DNA from: an uncultured Eubacteriales bacterium | GTDB lineage: Bacteria > Bacillota > Clostridia > Lachnospirales > Anaerotignaceae | Assembly: GCA_900548595.1 (NCBI GenBank) | Contig: URLB01000040.1 | Span: forward strand, 1-15,728 | Direction: 5' to 3' | Length of the DNA: 15,728 nt | Shown: positions 7,485 to 15,165 of the stretch, in pieces | Layout: each line of letters opens with the position of its first letter | Position numbering within the stretch: position 1 is the stretch's first letter | Notes under the pieces: generated by a model | The model's database searches: none | Told to the model about the DNA's origin: nothing | Seen by the model: only the letters and a program-made list of their open reading frames with translations | Program-made: the position numbers and the translations under genes

Positions 7485-7751
7485 CCTGCAAAGAAAATAA
7501 CAAGAGAAGAGGCTGCCGTAATAATTGACAGATTTTTAGATTATATGAAAATCGAGAAAACAAGTAGCAAGGAAATAGCGTATGAGGGAGTAAGCGACTG
7601 GGCGTCTGCTTCGGTAAATAATATTGTATCTATGGGAATAATGGAGACCGAAAGCGGAGATTTTAAAGCTAAAGACAATATAACCAAAGACTGTGGAATT
7701 ACGGATAGGGTTTCCGAAATAATCGGGAAAGCCGATAATGGATTAAAATGA
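7485..7751 (+). pseudogene. Cut-off C-terminal SLH repeats of the S41 protein
   Basis: The 88 codons after the TGA stay in the peptidase frame and complete its SLH region. PAKKITREEAAVIIDRF is the classic second half of an SLH repeat, and VSDWASASVNNIVSMGIM with FKAKDNIT is another repeat. The final TRAEA-type motif is degenerate (ITKDCGITDRV). An internal ATG at 7545 begins a 68-residue frame but has no ribosome site upstream and would start in mid-repeat, so independent translation is unlikely. A sense-to-stop change (for example TCA or GGA to TGA), a sequencing error, or low-level readthrough would explain the arrangement. Confidence 0.72.
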
Positions 7752-7786
7752 TTTTTAAATACATAAAATGATATTATAAAATTAAA

Positions 7787-7815
7787 CGGACGTCGTTATT
7801 AAGACGTCCGCTTTT
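7787..7815. terminator. Bidirectional terminator between convergent genes
   Basis: A perfect 8-bp stem, CGGACGTC (7787-7794) and GACGTCCG (7803-7810), with an 8-base loop. The + strand continues CTTTTATTTTATT; on the - strand the stem is followed by TTTAATTTTATAAT. It serves the peptidase unit from the left and pncB from the right. Confidence 0.85.
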
Positions 7816-7818
7816 ATT

Positions 7819-9273
7819 TTATTCTTCCTCGCTCATTTCCTCTATGAGTTTATTTTTCAAATCCAAAAGCTTATCGGATAAATCTACGGGAACATTATGA
7901 GGGTTTGCCAGTCTTCTGTGCTCATCCCAAAGAGTATTCAGCTCTTTCTGACAATATGCCCTTATATCGGTTACGCATGGAGAGTTATACACACATTCTC
8001 CGTTTATAAACACGGGAACGAGCAATTCTCTGATTGAATATTCACCGGGGTGAAGAACCATTTTCTTCCATACCGCGGTGTGGTCGAAAAGTTTAACCTT
8101 TTTGTCCTCGCTGTAAACCTCGTCGTCAAGGCATATAAGGTCCGCTTTGACTTTACCGGTTGCCTTATCATAGAAACGGAGTACCTTTTTGATACCGGGA
8201 TTTGTAACCTTAGACGGATTGTTGCTGAGTTTTATTTTCGGTATAAAATTGCCGTTTTCATCGCTTTCTGCCGCCAGCTTATATACGCCGCCGAACGAAG
8301 GACAATCATCGGATGTAATAAGCTTTGTACCTACTCCCCAGTTGTTTATTTTTGCGCCTTGGAGCTTCAGGCTCATTATAAGATATTCGTCCAAATCACT
8401 GGAGGCAGTTATTTTAGCGTCTGTAAATCCTGCTTCGTCAAGCATTTTTCTTGCTTTTTTGGAAAGGTAAGCAAGGTCTCCGCTGTCAAGCCTTATACCG
8501 TAATTTTTCAGTTCTATTCCTGCGTCTTTCATTTCCTGAAATACCTTTATGGCGTTGGGTACTCCGGAACGGAGCGTATCATAGGTATCTACAAGGAAAG
8601 TACAGGCGTCGGGGAACGTCTTTGCATAATGTCTGAATGCTTCTATTTCGGACGGGAAGCTCATAACCCAGCTGTGGGCATGGGTACCCAGTATAGGCAC
8701 ACCGAAAATTTTTCCTGTCAGAACGTTACTTGTTCCGGCACATCCGCCTATTATTGCCGCTCTGGCGCCGTATGTGCCTGCGTCGGGTCCCTGCGCGCGA
8801 CGAAGACCGAATTCCATAATGGGGTCTCCCCCTGCCGCCCATACTACTCTGGCAGCTTTTGTCGCAATAAGAGACTGATGGTTGATTATATTAAGCAGCG
8901 CCGCCTCTATAATCTGCGCTTCCATAATGGGAGCTTTTACTCTTACGAGCGGTTCTGTAGGAAATACTATTGTTCCTTCCGGTATGGCGTATATGTCTCC
9001 CGTAAATTTGAAGTCTTTCAGATAATTTAAAAAATCATTTGAAAATGTATTCATTGAACGGAGATATTCAATATCGCTGTCGGAAAATTTTAAATTTTTA
9101 ATATAATCTATTACCTGTTCAAGCCCGGCAGTAATGGCAAAGCCGTTTCCGGACGGATTTATACGGTAAAATACGTCGAATACAACAGTTTTGTCATTGC
9201 CGGCATTAAAATAACCCTGCATCATGGTAAGCTCATAAAAGTCAGTAAGCAATGACATTGTTTCAAAATTCAT
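7819..9273 (-). CDS. pncB: Nicotinate phosphoribosyltransferase
   Basis: This enzyme makes nicotinate mononucleotide from nicotinate and PRPP with ATP hydrolysis, the entry step of the Preiss-Handler NAD salvage route. At 484 residues it is the usual length of the Gram-positive type. Motifs are complete: SLLTDFYELTMMQGYF (about 7-22), TEPLVRVKAP (106-115), EFGLRRAQGPDAG (154-166), GTHAHSWVMSF (196-206) with the histidine that is phosphorylated in the family, and the PRPP/phosphate-binding YGIRLDSGDLAYLS (258-271), followed by SSDLDEY. The ATG is preceded by GAAGGGATG eight bases upstream. The gene stands alone, convergent to the peptidase gene and divergent from ileS. Several long open frames on the opposite strand are shadows of it. 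Confidence 0.96.
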   Translation of the reverse strand: MNFETMSLLTDFYELTMMQGYFNAGNDKTVVFDVFYRINPSGNGFAITAGLEQVIDYIKNLKFSDSDIEYLRSMNTFSNDFLNYLKDFKFTGDIYAIPEGTIVFPTEPLVRVKAPIMEAQIIEAALLNIINHQSLIATKAARVVWAAGGDPIMEFGLRRAQGPDAGTYGARAAIIGGCAGTSNVLTGKIFGVPILGTHAHSWVMSFPSEIEAFRHYAKTFPDACTFLVDTYDTLRSGVPNAIKVFQEMKDAGIELKNYGIRLDSGDLAYLSKKARKMLDEAGFTDAKITASSDLDEYLIMSLKLQGAKINNWGVGTKLITSDDCPSFGGVYKLAAESDENGNFIPKIKLSNNPSKVTNPGIKKVLRFYDKATGKVKADLICLDDEVYSEDKKVKLFDHTAVWKKMVLHPGEYSIRELLVPVFINGECVYNSPCVTDIRAYCQKELNTLWDEHRRLANPHNVPVDLSDKLLDLKNKLIEEMSEEE

Positions 9274-9307
9274 TTGTAAAACATCCCTTCTTTTGTATAT
9301 AGCTTCA

Positions 9308-9313
9308 ATTATA
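9308..9313 (-). promoter_or_regulatory. Candidate -10 box for pncB
   Basis: Read on the - strand, TATAAT lies 35 bases upstream of the pncB ATG. At 17-base spacing the -35 position reads TACTAT, which is poor, so the promoter may be weak or assisted. A second TATAAT lies 12 bases further upstream on the same strand. Confidence 0.4.
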
Positions 9314-9379
9314 CACCATTATAAAGAGAAATAGTATAAAAAATTGATAAAAAATTTTTTTCGGAACCATATCCGACTG

Positions 9380-9416
9380 ATAGATTTGATTAATTTATAA
9401 GAATTAAAAAATCTAT
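9380..9416. other. A+T-rich 14-bp hairpin in the pncB/ileS spacer
   Basis: ATAGATTT (9380-9387) pairs with AAATCTAT (9409-9416), and inside it TTAATT (9390-9395) pairs with AATTAA (9402-9407), with small bulges and a six-base loop. It lies upstream of the candidate pncB promoter and upstream of the ileS promoter, so it is probably not transcribed from either. Confidence 0.4.
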
Positions 9417-9602
9417 GTGATAAAAAACCGCGGTACGGAATTATATACAAGTATTTCGGGAATTATATAAATTATCCGATAGTATTGCCGATGCCATGTG
9501 TTGTATATGTTTTATACGGGTAACTGTGAAATGCAGTAAGAAAGATTATCTGCATGTTTAAAATCGACTGTAAAACAGATGAAGATTTTAAATATTTAAG
9601 TC
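9417..9602. other. Non-coding spacer with no recognised gene
   Basis: Between the hairpin and the ileS promoter I see no coding region. The only notable string is CCGCGGTAC at 9428-9436, G+C-rich in an A+T-rich setting and an exact reverse complement of nine bases of the T-box core near 9883-9891. No promoter, tRNA or terminator stands out. Confidence 0.5.
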
Positions 9603-9631
9603 TTTACAAAGAATATCGGTTAATGTATAAT
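9603..9631 (+). promoter_or_regulatory. SigA-type promoter of the ileS T-box transcript
   Basis: TTTACA (9603-9608), a 17-base spacer and TATAAT (9626-9631). The start would be near 9638, about 45 bases before the first T-box helix and about 330 bases before the ileS ATG. Confidence 0.8.
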
Positions 9632-9683
9632 ACCTAAGTATCGGAATATTAATAATTCCTAATTTTATATCTAAACGCTTTGA

Positions 9684-9936
9684 TGCGGACAGTAAATATA
9701 CTTGGTTAAGATTCAGCGAGTACGGGACGGTGAAAGCCGTATGCTTCATGTATATTGAAAATCACCGCGGAGCGGCTCGGCGAAATAAAAGTAGCTTGAG
9801 ACGTTTCCCTACGTTATAGGGGCATGTATAATTATTGTTATACGGTTCGAGGTGGACGTTTTTATTAACGTCAAATCAGGTGGTACCGCGGAGAGTAAAG
9901 GCTCATTCGTCCTGTCAGGGAGATGAGCCTTTTTTA
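9684..9936 (+). promoter_or_regulatory. Isoleucine-specific T-box riboswitch
   Basis: The leader binds uncharged tRNA(Ile) and lets transcription pass into ileS when isoleucyl-tRNA is short. Stem I: GCGG (9684-9687) pairs with CCGC (9765-9768), and AATATAC (9695-9701) pairs with GTATATT (9750-9756). Between them lie the loop-E strands AGTA (9691-9694) and GAA, then the specifier codon ATC (9761-9763) followed by A. The distal part of Stem I holds the AGCGAG and GGTGAAAGCC segments. Further hairpins are GTATAA/TTATAC (9826-9843) and GACGTT/AACGTC (9855-9872). The T-box core AGGTGGTACCGCGG (9878-9891) would form the antiterminator. The Ile reading of the specifier agrees with the downstream gene. 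Confidence 0.95.
9897..9936 (+). terminator. T-box-controlled terminator before ileS
   Basis: AAAGGCTCAT (9897-9906) pairs with ATGAGCCTTT (9923-9932) around a 16-base loop, followed by a T-rich run. It competes with the antiterminator formed by the T-box core just upstream. The ATG at 9923 belongs to this stem and is not the ileS start. Confidence 0.92.
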
Positions 9937-9967
9937 TTTTATCGAAAAACAGTTTGGAGGTATTCGG

Positions 9968-12900
9968 ATGTTATACGAAAAAGTGTCCACAGACCTTAAT
10001 TTCGTGGACAGAGAGCAGAAGGTTCTGGAATTTTGGAAACAGAACGAGATTTTTAAGAAGAGCATAAAATTAAGAGAGGGAAATCCCAGATTTACATGGA
10101 TAGAAGGCCCTCCCACAGCTAACGGAAAGCCTCATATCGGACATGTTGAGACAAGATCGATAAAAGACCTTATACTCCGTTACAGAGTTATGAAAGGCTA
10201 TGACGTTCTCAGAAAAGGCGGTTGGGATACTCACGGTCTTCCCGTAGAGCTTGAGGTTGAAAAACAGCTTGGCATAAGCGGAAAGCCTCAGATTGAAAAC
10301 TACGGTGTAGAGCCTTTCATTAAAAAATGTAAGGAAAGCGTATGGAAGTACAGCAACGAATGGGAAAAGATGAGCGACCGTGTCGCTTTCTGGGCAGACA
10401 TGGACGACCCCTATGTAACATACCACGATACTTATATCGAGTCCGAATGGTGGGCTCTTAAGAAAATATGGGAAAAGGGACTCCTCTATAAAGGACATAA
10501 AGTAGTGCCTTACTGCCCCAGATGCGGAACAGCCCTTTCAAGCCACGAGGTAGCGCAGGGATATAAAGATGTTAAGGAAGTTTCCGTATATGCTAAGTTC
10601 CCTGTCGTAGGAAAAGAAAACGAATATATCCTTGCATGGACAACAACTCCTTGGACTCTTCCTTCTAACGTTGCGCTTGTTGTAAACGCACATGAGGATT
10701 ACTGCAAGGTAAGCTATAAGGGAGAAATACTTATTTTTGCAAAAGCTCTTGTAGAGCCGCTTCTTAAAGAAGATTATGAAATAATCGAAACGTTTAAGGG
10801 CGCTGATTTACAGGGAACAAGATATAAATGTCTTTTCGATTTCCTTGAGGATGACCCTACAGGATTCTATGTTGTAACTGACGACTATGTAACTCTTACA
10901 GACGGTACCGGAGTTGTTCATACAGCGCCTGCATTCGGTGAAGACGACTACAGAGTCGGACGCGTTTTCGGACTTCCTTTCCGTCAGTATGTTGATACGC
11001 AGGGTAACTTCACATCTGAAGTAACTCCTTGGGCAGGTAAATTTGTAAAAGACTGTGATAAACAGATAATCAAATATCTTGAAGAAAACGGACTTCTTTT
11101 TGCGGCAGTACCTTTTGAACATAGTTATCCGTTCTGCTGGAGATGCGATACGCCGCTTCTTTACTACGCAAGAAGCACATGGTTTATCGAAATGACAAAG
11201 GTTAGAGATAAGCTTGTTGCAAATAACGAAACAATAGAATGGTATCCCGATAACGTAAAACACGGACGTTTCGGAAACTTCATCGAAAATGTTATAGACT
11301 GGGGATTAAGCCGTGAGCGTTACTGGGGAACTCCGCTGCCTGTATGGGAATGTGAATGCGGATATTTCCATACTATCGGAAGTGTGGAAGAACTCAGAAG
11401 TATGTCGGATGACTGCCCCGAAGAGCTTGAACTTCATAAGCCGTACATTGACGCAGTTCATATCAAATGCCCTAAATGCGGAAAACAGATGACTCGTGTT
11501 CCCGAAGTTATAGACTGCTGGTTCGATTCGGGTTCAGCTCCTTTTGCTCAGTGGCATTATCCGTTTGAAAACAAGGACATCTTTGAAAAGAGATTCCCCG
11601 CAGACTTCATAGCGGAGGCAGTTGACCAGACAAGAGGCTGGTTCTACTCTATGCTTGCGGTATCTACCCTTGTATTTGACGAGCCTTCATATAAAAACTG
11701 TATATCAATGGGACATGTCCTTGATAAGTTCGGTATCAAGATGAGTAAGCATAAGGGCAACGTCGTAGACCCTTGGGACGTAATGAATAAGCAGGGCGCA
11801 GACGCAATACGTTGGTATTTCTATGTGAATTCCGCACCCTGGCTGCCATGCCGTTTTGATGATGAAGCAGTTGACGATTCACAGAGAAAGTTCATGGGAA
11901 CATTCTGGAATACTTATGCTTTCTATGTGCTTTATGCAAATATTGATAATTTCAATCCTATGGAGCATAAGCTTGAATATGATAAGCTTCCTCCTATGGA
12001 TAAATGGATTCTTTCAAAGCTCCAGACTCTTGTTAAATATGTTGATAACTGCCTGTTCACATATAAGATTACAGAGCCTGCAAGAGCGCTCCAGTCATTT
12101 GTTGACGATATGAGTAACTGGTATGTAAGAAGAAGCCGTGAACGTTTCTGGGCAAGCGGAATGCCTCAGGATAAGGTTAACGCATATATGACTCTTTATA
12201 CGGTGCTTTCAACACTGGCTAAGGTTTCGGCTCCGTTTACACCGTATATTGCCGAGGAAATCTACAGAAACATAGTTGTTAAGGTTGACAATTCGGTTCC
12301 CGAAAGCGTACATCTTTGCGATTTCCCCGAAGCTGTTGAGGAATGGATAGACAAAGAACTTGAAGAAAACATGGATCTTGTACTTGACATAGTCGTACTC
12401 GGACGTGCCGCAAGAAACGAAGCTAATATCAAGAACAGACAGCCTATCGGAACAATGTTTGTAAGAGCCGAAAGAACGCTTCCCGAAATGTATGCAGGTA
12501 TCGTTCTTGATGAGCTGAATGTAAAGAAGATAGAGTTCACAGATGATGTTGAAGGATTTGTAACATATAAATTCAAACCTCAGCTTCGTACACTCGGTCC
12601 TAAATACGGTAAGCTTGTACCTAAAATCGGCGCAGCTCTCGGAGAAGCCGACGGAACAGCGCTTATGAACGAGCTTAAAGCCAACGGCAAGGTAAAACTT
12701 GTTATTGACGGTACAGAGGTTGAGCTTGAAGAAAGCGACCTTCTTATTGATACAGCCCAGAAAGAAGGACATGTATCGGTAGAGAATAACGGAGTAACGG
12801 TTGTTCTTGATACAAACCTGTCGGAAGATCTTATCGAAGAAGGTTTTGTAAGAGAAATCGTAAGCAAAATCCAGACTATGCGTAAGGAAGCCGGTTTCGA

Positions 12901-13087
12901 GGTGCTTGACAGAATAGTTGTTTACCATAAGGACAGCGAAAAGGTTTCAGGCGTAATAGAACGCAATAAAGAAAGCATCATGGGCGACGTTCTCGCTCTG
13001 GAAATGACAGAGGGCGAAGGCGAAGGCTATACAAAAGAATGGAATATAAACGGTGAGAAAGTAACTCTTACAGTAAAGAAAAACTAA
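9968..13087 (+). CDS. ileS: Isoleucyl-tRNA synthetase, long (type II-like) form
   Basis: A class I synthetase of 1039 residues that charges tRNA(Ile) and removes mischarged valine in its editing domain. HIGH is at 56-59 (PTANGKPHIGH) and KMSKH at 591-595. The CP1 editing domain shows TTTPWTLPSN (about 224-233) and DGTGVVHTAPAFGEDD (about 312-327). Cysteine pairs at 183/186 with 390/393 and 462/464 with 501/504 fit two zinc sites, like those I recall for the Thermus enzyme. The length, the GWDTHGLPVE context and the lack of the C-terminal zinc finger of the shorter bacterial form point to the eukaryote-like type II group. The C-terminal region (about 800-1039) is the anticodon and appended domain. 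ATG 9968 has GGAGG seven bases upstream; an in-frame ATG at 9923 lies in the terminator stem. Confidence 0.97.
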   Translation: MLYEKVSTDLNFVDREQKVLEFWKQNEIFKKSIKLREGNPRFTWIEGPPTANGKPHIGHVETRSIKDLILRYRVMKGYDVLRKGGWDTHGLPVELEVEKQLGISGKPQIENYGVEPFIKKCKESVWKYSNEWEKMSDRVAFWADMDDPYVTYHDTYIESEWWALKKIWEKGLLYKGHKVVPYCPRCGTALSSHEVAQGYKDVKEVSVYAKFPVVGKENEYILAWTTTPWTLPSNVALVVNAHEDYCKVSYKGEILIFAKALVEPLLKEDYEIIETFKGADLQGTRYKCLFDFLEDDPTGFYVVTDDYVTLTDGTGVVHTAPAFGEDDYRVGRVFGLPFRQYVDTQGNFTSEVTPWAGKFVKDCDKQIIKYLEENGLLFAAVPFEHSYPFCWRCDTPLLYYARSTWFIEMTKVRDKLVANNETIEWYPDNVKHGRFGNFIENVIDWGLSRERYWGTPLPVWECECGYFHTIGSVEELRSMSDDCPEELELHKPYIDAVHIKCPKCGKQMTRVPEVIDCWFDSGSAPFAQWHYPFENKDIFEKRFPADFIAEAVDQTRGWFYSMLAVSTLVFDEPSYKNCISMGHVLDKFGIKMSKHKGNVVDPWDVMNKQGADAIRWYFYVNSAPWLPCRFDDEAVDDSQRKFMGTFWNTYAFYVLYANIDNFNPMEHKLEYDKLPPMDKWILSKLQTLVKYVDNCLFTYKITEPARALQSFVDDMSNWYVRRSRERFWASGMPQDKVNAYMTLYTVLSTLAKVSAPFTPYIAEEIYRNIVVKVDNSVPESVHLCDFPEAVEEWIDKELEENMDLVLDIVVLGRAARNEANIKNRQPIGTMFVRAERTLPEMYAGIVLDELNVKKIEFTDDVEGFVTYKFKPQLRTLGPKYGKLVPKIGAALGEADGTALMNELKANGKVKLVIDGTEVELEESDLLIDTAQKEGHVSVENNGVTVVLDTNLSEDLIEEGFVREIVSKIQTMRKEAGFEVLDRIVVYHKDSEKVSGVIERNKESIMGDVLALEMTEGEGEGYTKEWNINGEKVTLTVKKN

Positions 13088-13098
13088 ATAAGTATATG

Positions 13099-13123
13099 AA
13101 AGCCGCCCTTATGGGCGGCTTTT
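13099..13123. terminator. Terminator between ileS and the convergent secreted-protein gene
   Basis: AAAGCCGCCC (13099-13108) and GGGCGGCTTT (13113-13122) form a 10-bp stem with a TTAT loop. The T-run is only four bases on the + strand and three on the - strand, but the stem is very stable and sits between two convergent stops, so it probably serves both. Confidence 0.72.
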
Positions 13124-13126
13124 GGG

Positions 13127-14041
13127 TTAAAGGGGAAAGAAGATATGTGATCCGTTTTCATTATGTGTACCATTGACTTCAATATGATAATGGGGGAGAT
13201 TTAAAGGCTGTGAACTGGAAGTATGAGCCCTGTCTTCTTTAGCGACACCTCCGGGAGTAGCTTTAGCCGCAGCATTAGCCAATCGCTTTGCAACACCTTT
13301 ATTTATGCAGTATACATCTTCTTTTCCAAGAACTTCTTCCAGAGCTTCGTTGAATGATATTTCTTCTTTTATTATTACTCCGCCGCCAATGCCGGTATTT
13401 CTTTCACAGCGGAAATATTCTGCATTATTATTTTTTTTACTGAGGGCGACGGCGTATGCTGCCGCAAAAGCCTTAGCTACATTTGTTCTGACTGTTGACT
13501 TTTTACTTGTTACGGCGTCACTTGCCAAATCCTGAATTTCTTCCGTTTTATTATACAAACGCTTTATTTCGCTAAAACTATAATCATAATCTGATGCAGA
13601 AGTAAAGTATAATCCAAGAAGCAGAGCAAGTAGATCCAGTATTGGAATCGGACCGTCAAGCGAACCGAGAGTACCTATGCCGGCTGCAAGTTCGGCAATT
13701 TTACCAACAGTTGTTTTTATTCCGGCAGATGATAATAGAGATACGACTTTAGAAACAGATATGTATGTCGATGGTATATCGTCTTCCGAAGGATAAGTAC
13801 CGTGTTCATTGTAGTAGTCATAGTAATATTGAGCTAGTTCGTCCAAAGCTTTAAGCTCTTCTTTAAGTTCTGCGATTTCTTCAAAAGTTTCTGTATTGTC
13901 TGATATATCATCTGATAAGCATTCTGCGTAAGTATCAGGATTTGACATGGAGTTTGTAACGGCAAATACGGGGCAAGCGGACTGCAAAACCATTATTATA
14001 GAAATAATTAAGCTGATAAATATTTTCAATTTGTTTTTCAT
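13127..14041 (-). CDS. Secreted protein with toxin-like histidine-rich C-terminus
   Basis: A 304-residue protein with a signal peptide (about residues 1-27, cleavage after PVFA). Next come an acidic helical segment (about 50-75, EEIAELKEELKALDELA) and a Gly/Leu-rich hydrophobic stretch (about 115-147) that could contact a membrane. The C-terminal 90 residues read GIGGGVIIKEEISFNEAL, EDVYCINKGVAKRLANAA, RAH, LPHYHIEVNG and SHIFFPL. The order DVY, A-x-x-LA, AH, PHYH, NG, HIFF at the very end is what I remember from C-terminal domains of polymorphic or secreted toxins in Bacillota; I cannot confirm a family name. Likely active residues would be R271, H273, H284, H286 and H299. GGGAGG precedes the ATG, only 15 bases after the stop of the upstream secreted-protein gene, so the two form an operon. 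A toxin role is inference. Confidence 0.75.
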   Translation of the reverse strand: MKNKLKIFISLIISIIMVLQSACPVFAVTNSMSNPDTYAECLSDDISDNTETFEEIAELKEELKALDELAQYYYDYYNEHGTYPSEDDIPSTYISVSKVVSLLSSAGIKTTVGKIAELAAGIGTLGSLDGPIPILDLLALLLGLYFTSASDYDYSFSEIKRLYNKTEEIQDLASDAVTSKKSTVRTNVAKAFAAAYAVALSKKNNNAEYFRCERNTGIGGGVIIKEEISFNEALEEVLGKEDVYCINKGVAKRLANAAAKATPGGVAKEDRAHTSSSQPLNLPHYHIEVNGTHNENGSHIFFPL

Positions 14042-14056
14042 AATTTAACCTCCCGA

Positions 14057-14473
14057 TTAATAAATTTCTGTGTCTGATGTGAAAGAGTCGGTTTCTATTA
14101 ATTTCCCGTCTTTATATGCTTTTACTTTTGCATCCATATAATATGAACCTTTCGATGACAGTTTTTTAGTTTTATAGAACTTAAAAGAAGTTTTGTCAAT
14201 ATATAACGTATCACTCCAAGTTTTTATCGGAGTTGAAGAACCGGACTTCATAAGCTTAACTGTTACTTTAATATAATCCGGTTCATTATTTGACTTAGGC
14301 ATAATCCGTATTTTTGCCTTTGCAGTAGAGCCGTCAATATTAAATGTATATGATACGTTATAAATGGAAATAAAGTAAGGCGCAACAGTATCGACAGGTG
14401 GAGAAGCAAAGACCGTTACTGCACCGCTGAACGCCATAAGCATGGCTAAATAAATACTAAACAACTTTTTCAT
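14057..14473 (-). CDS. Small secreted beta-rich protein, unknown function
   Basis: A 138-residue protein with a clear signal peptide (residues 1-23, cleavage after VFA, mature start SPPVDTV). The mature 115 residues consist of alternating hydrophobic and polar strands (ISIYNVSYTFNI, AKIRIMPKS, YIKVTVKLMKSG, SYYMDAKVKAYKDGK), which suggests a single immunoglobulin-like or other beta-sandwich domain. There are no cysteines or obvious catalytic residues. It resembles in style the many small secreted Clostridia proteins of unknown function, but I do not recognise the family. The ATG follows AAGGGAGG by about seven bases. It is the first gene of a two-gene operon whose second gene is the 304-residue secreted protein, so it may be a partner, carrier or inhibitor of it. 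Confidence 0.8.
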   Translation of the reverse strand: MKKLFSIYLAMLMAFSGAVTVFASPPVDTVAPYFISIYNVSYTFNIDGSTAKAKIRIMPKSNNEPDYIKVTVKLMKSGSSTPIKTWSDTLYIDKTSFKFYKTKKLSSKGSYYMDAKVKAYKDGKLIETDSFTSDTEIY

Positions 14474-14500
14474 AAAATACCTCCCTTAAATTTGTATTCA

Positions 14501-14540
14501 ATTATAATAATCCATAAAAAAATAAAACATGACATGTTTT
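14501..14540 (-). promoter_or_regulatory. Promoter with a palindrome over the -35 position
   Basis: On the - strand a perfect TATAAT (+ coordinates 14501-14506) is followed upstream by a 17-base spacer. The -35 position (14524-14529) is poor in consensus but forms one end of AAAACATGACATGTTTT (14524-14540), a perfect 8-bp inverted repeat around a central A. This is the layout of an operator for a dimeric regulator controlling the two secreted-protein genes. Confidence 0.55.
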
Positions 14541-14543
14541 TAC

Positions 14544-14581
14544 AAAAAAAATAAAAAAACAGCAGAATTTAAACTCTGCTG
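14544..14581 (-). terminator. Intrinsic terminator after the tandem paralogues
   Basis: On the - strand CAGCAGA and TCTGCTG (+ coordinates 14575-14581 and 14560-14566) form a 7-bp stem with an 8-base loop, followed by seven T, an A and more T. It closes the transcript of the two paralogues before the palindromic promoter begins. Confidence 0.88.
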
Positions 14582-14588
14582 CTAAAGA

Positions 14589-15155
14589 TTACTTATATAT
14601 AACAAATTTTTTCCATCCGCTTCCGCTTAAATTAAAAGTTCTTTCGGAAAGAACATCATTCAAGGAAAGTTCTATAGTTTCTCTTGGAGGACCCCATATA
14701 AACTTCCAGTCATCATGCAGTACCTCATTATAAATTTCTACAAATTCGCCGTGTTTGATATTTTCATCAATGACGGTAAACAATTGATGACGATTTAAAC
14801 GAGATTTTAACAATATAGTTATGTCAATGCTTGAGGGATTATAATTTATATCATTACACTTAATATATTTTTGAATTGCCTCTATCCTATCACAGTCATA
14901 ATATAAATAGTTATCCATCATATAATAAAATTTATTATAAAAATTACCTTTAAAGCTTAAATTAGGTTCTTTAGAAATATAAAGACCTCTGAATTCCCTT
15001 TCTCCGATTATATCAGAAAAACTGTCTAAATGTTCTTCATGAAAAAACGGGAAATTACTTAAAGCCGAATAATTATATAACTTGTCTGAAATAATTTCAT
15101 AAAGTCGCTTCTCATCAAGTTTTCTTGGGAAAAAGATAAAAGAAAATAAACTCAT
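14589..15155 (-). CDS. Tandem paralogue 2, cytosolic, candidate immunity protein
   Basis: A 188-residue protein with no signal peptide or membrane segment after the hydrophobic start MSLFSFIFFP. I do not recognise the family. Aromatic residues are frequent (NFYNKFYYMMDNYLYYD, DDWKFIWGPP), and the C-terminus is ELSLNDVLSERTF then GSGWKKFVIYK. It is a close relative of the gene just upstream: residues 129-188 are identical and the first 40 nearly so, while residues 41-123 have diverged to roughly half identity. ATG 15155 is chosen because GAGGTGA lies five bases upstream; an in-frame ATG at 15182 lies inside the upstream gene. Tandem divergent copies next to a toxin-like secreted protein are typical of immunity genes, but this role is inferred from context only. 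Confidence 0.78.
   Translation of the reverse strand: MSLFSFIFFPRKLDEKRLYEIISDKLYNYSALSNFPFFHEEHLDSFSDIIGEREFRGLYISKEPNLSFKGNFYNKFYYMMDNYLYYDCDRIEAIQKYIKCNDINYNPSSIDITILLKSRLNRHQLFTVIDENIKHGEFVEIYNEVLHDDWKFIWGPPRETIELSLNDVLSERTFNLSGSGWKKFVIYK
14593..14773 (-). repeat. 181-bp exact direct repeat, copy A (3' end of paralogue 2)
   Basis: These 181 bases are identical, base for base, to 15170-15350, including third codon positions. The identity stops abruptly at 14774, where the coding sequences become divergent. Confidence 0.95.
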
Positions 15156-15165
15156 AATGTTCACC

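Noticed and set aside
8050..9030. Long open frame on the + strand (326 codons)
   Set aside because: It lies wholly antisense to pncB, whose motifs are complete. The translation is rich in Cys, Phe and Tyr without domain logic and has no ribosome site, so it is a shadow of the pncB codon pattern.
9554..9637. 27-codon frame before the ileS T-box as a leader peptide
   Set aside because: It has no ribosome site and overlaps the -35 and -10 boxes of the ileS promoter, so it is not in the transcript.
9923..9967. In-frame upstream ATG for ileS
   Set aside because: This ATG is part of the T-box terminator stem and has no ribosome site. ATG 9968 has GGAGG at the right distance and the normal IleRS N-terminus.
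12209..12928. Open frame on the - strand inside ileS (239 codons)
   Set aside because: It is antisense to a fully conserved synthetase gene and has no promoter, ribosome site or recognisable domain.
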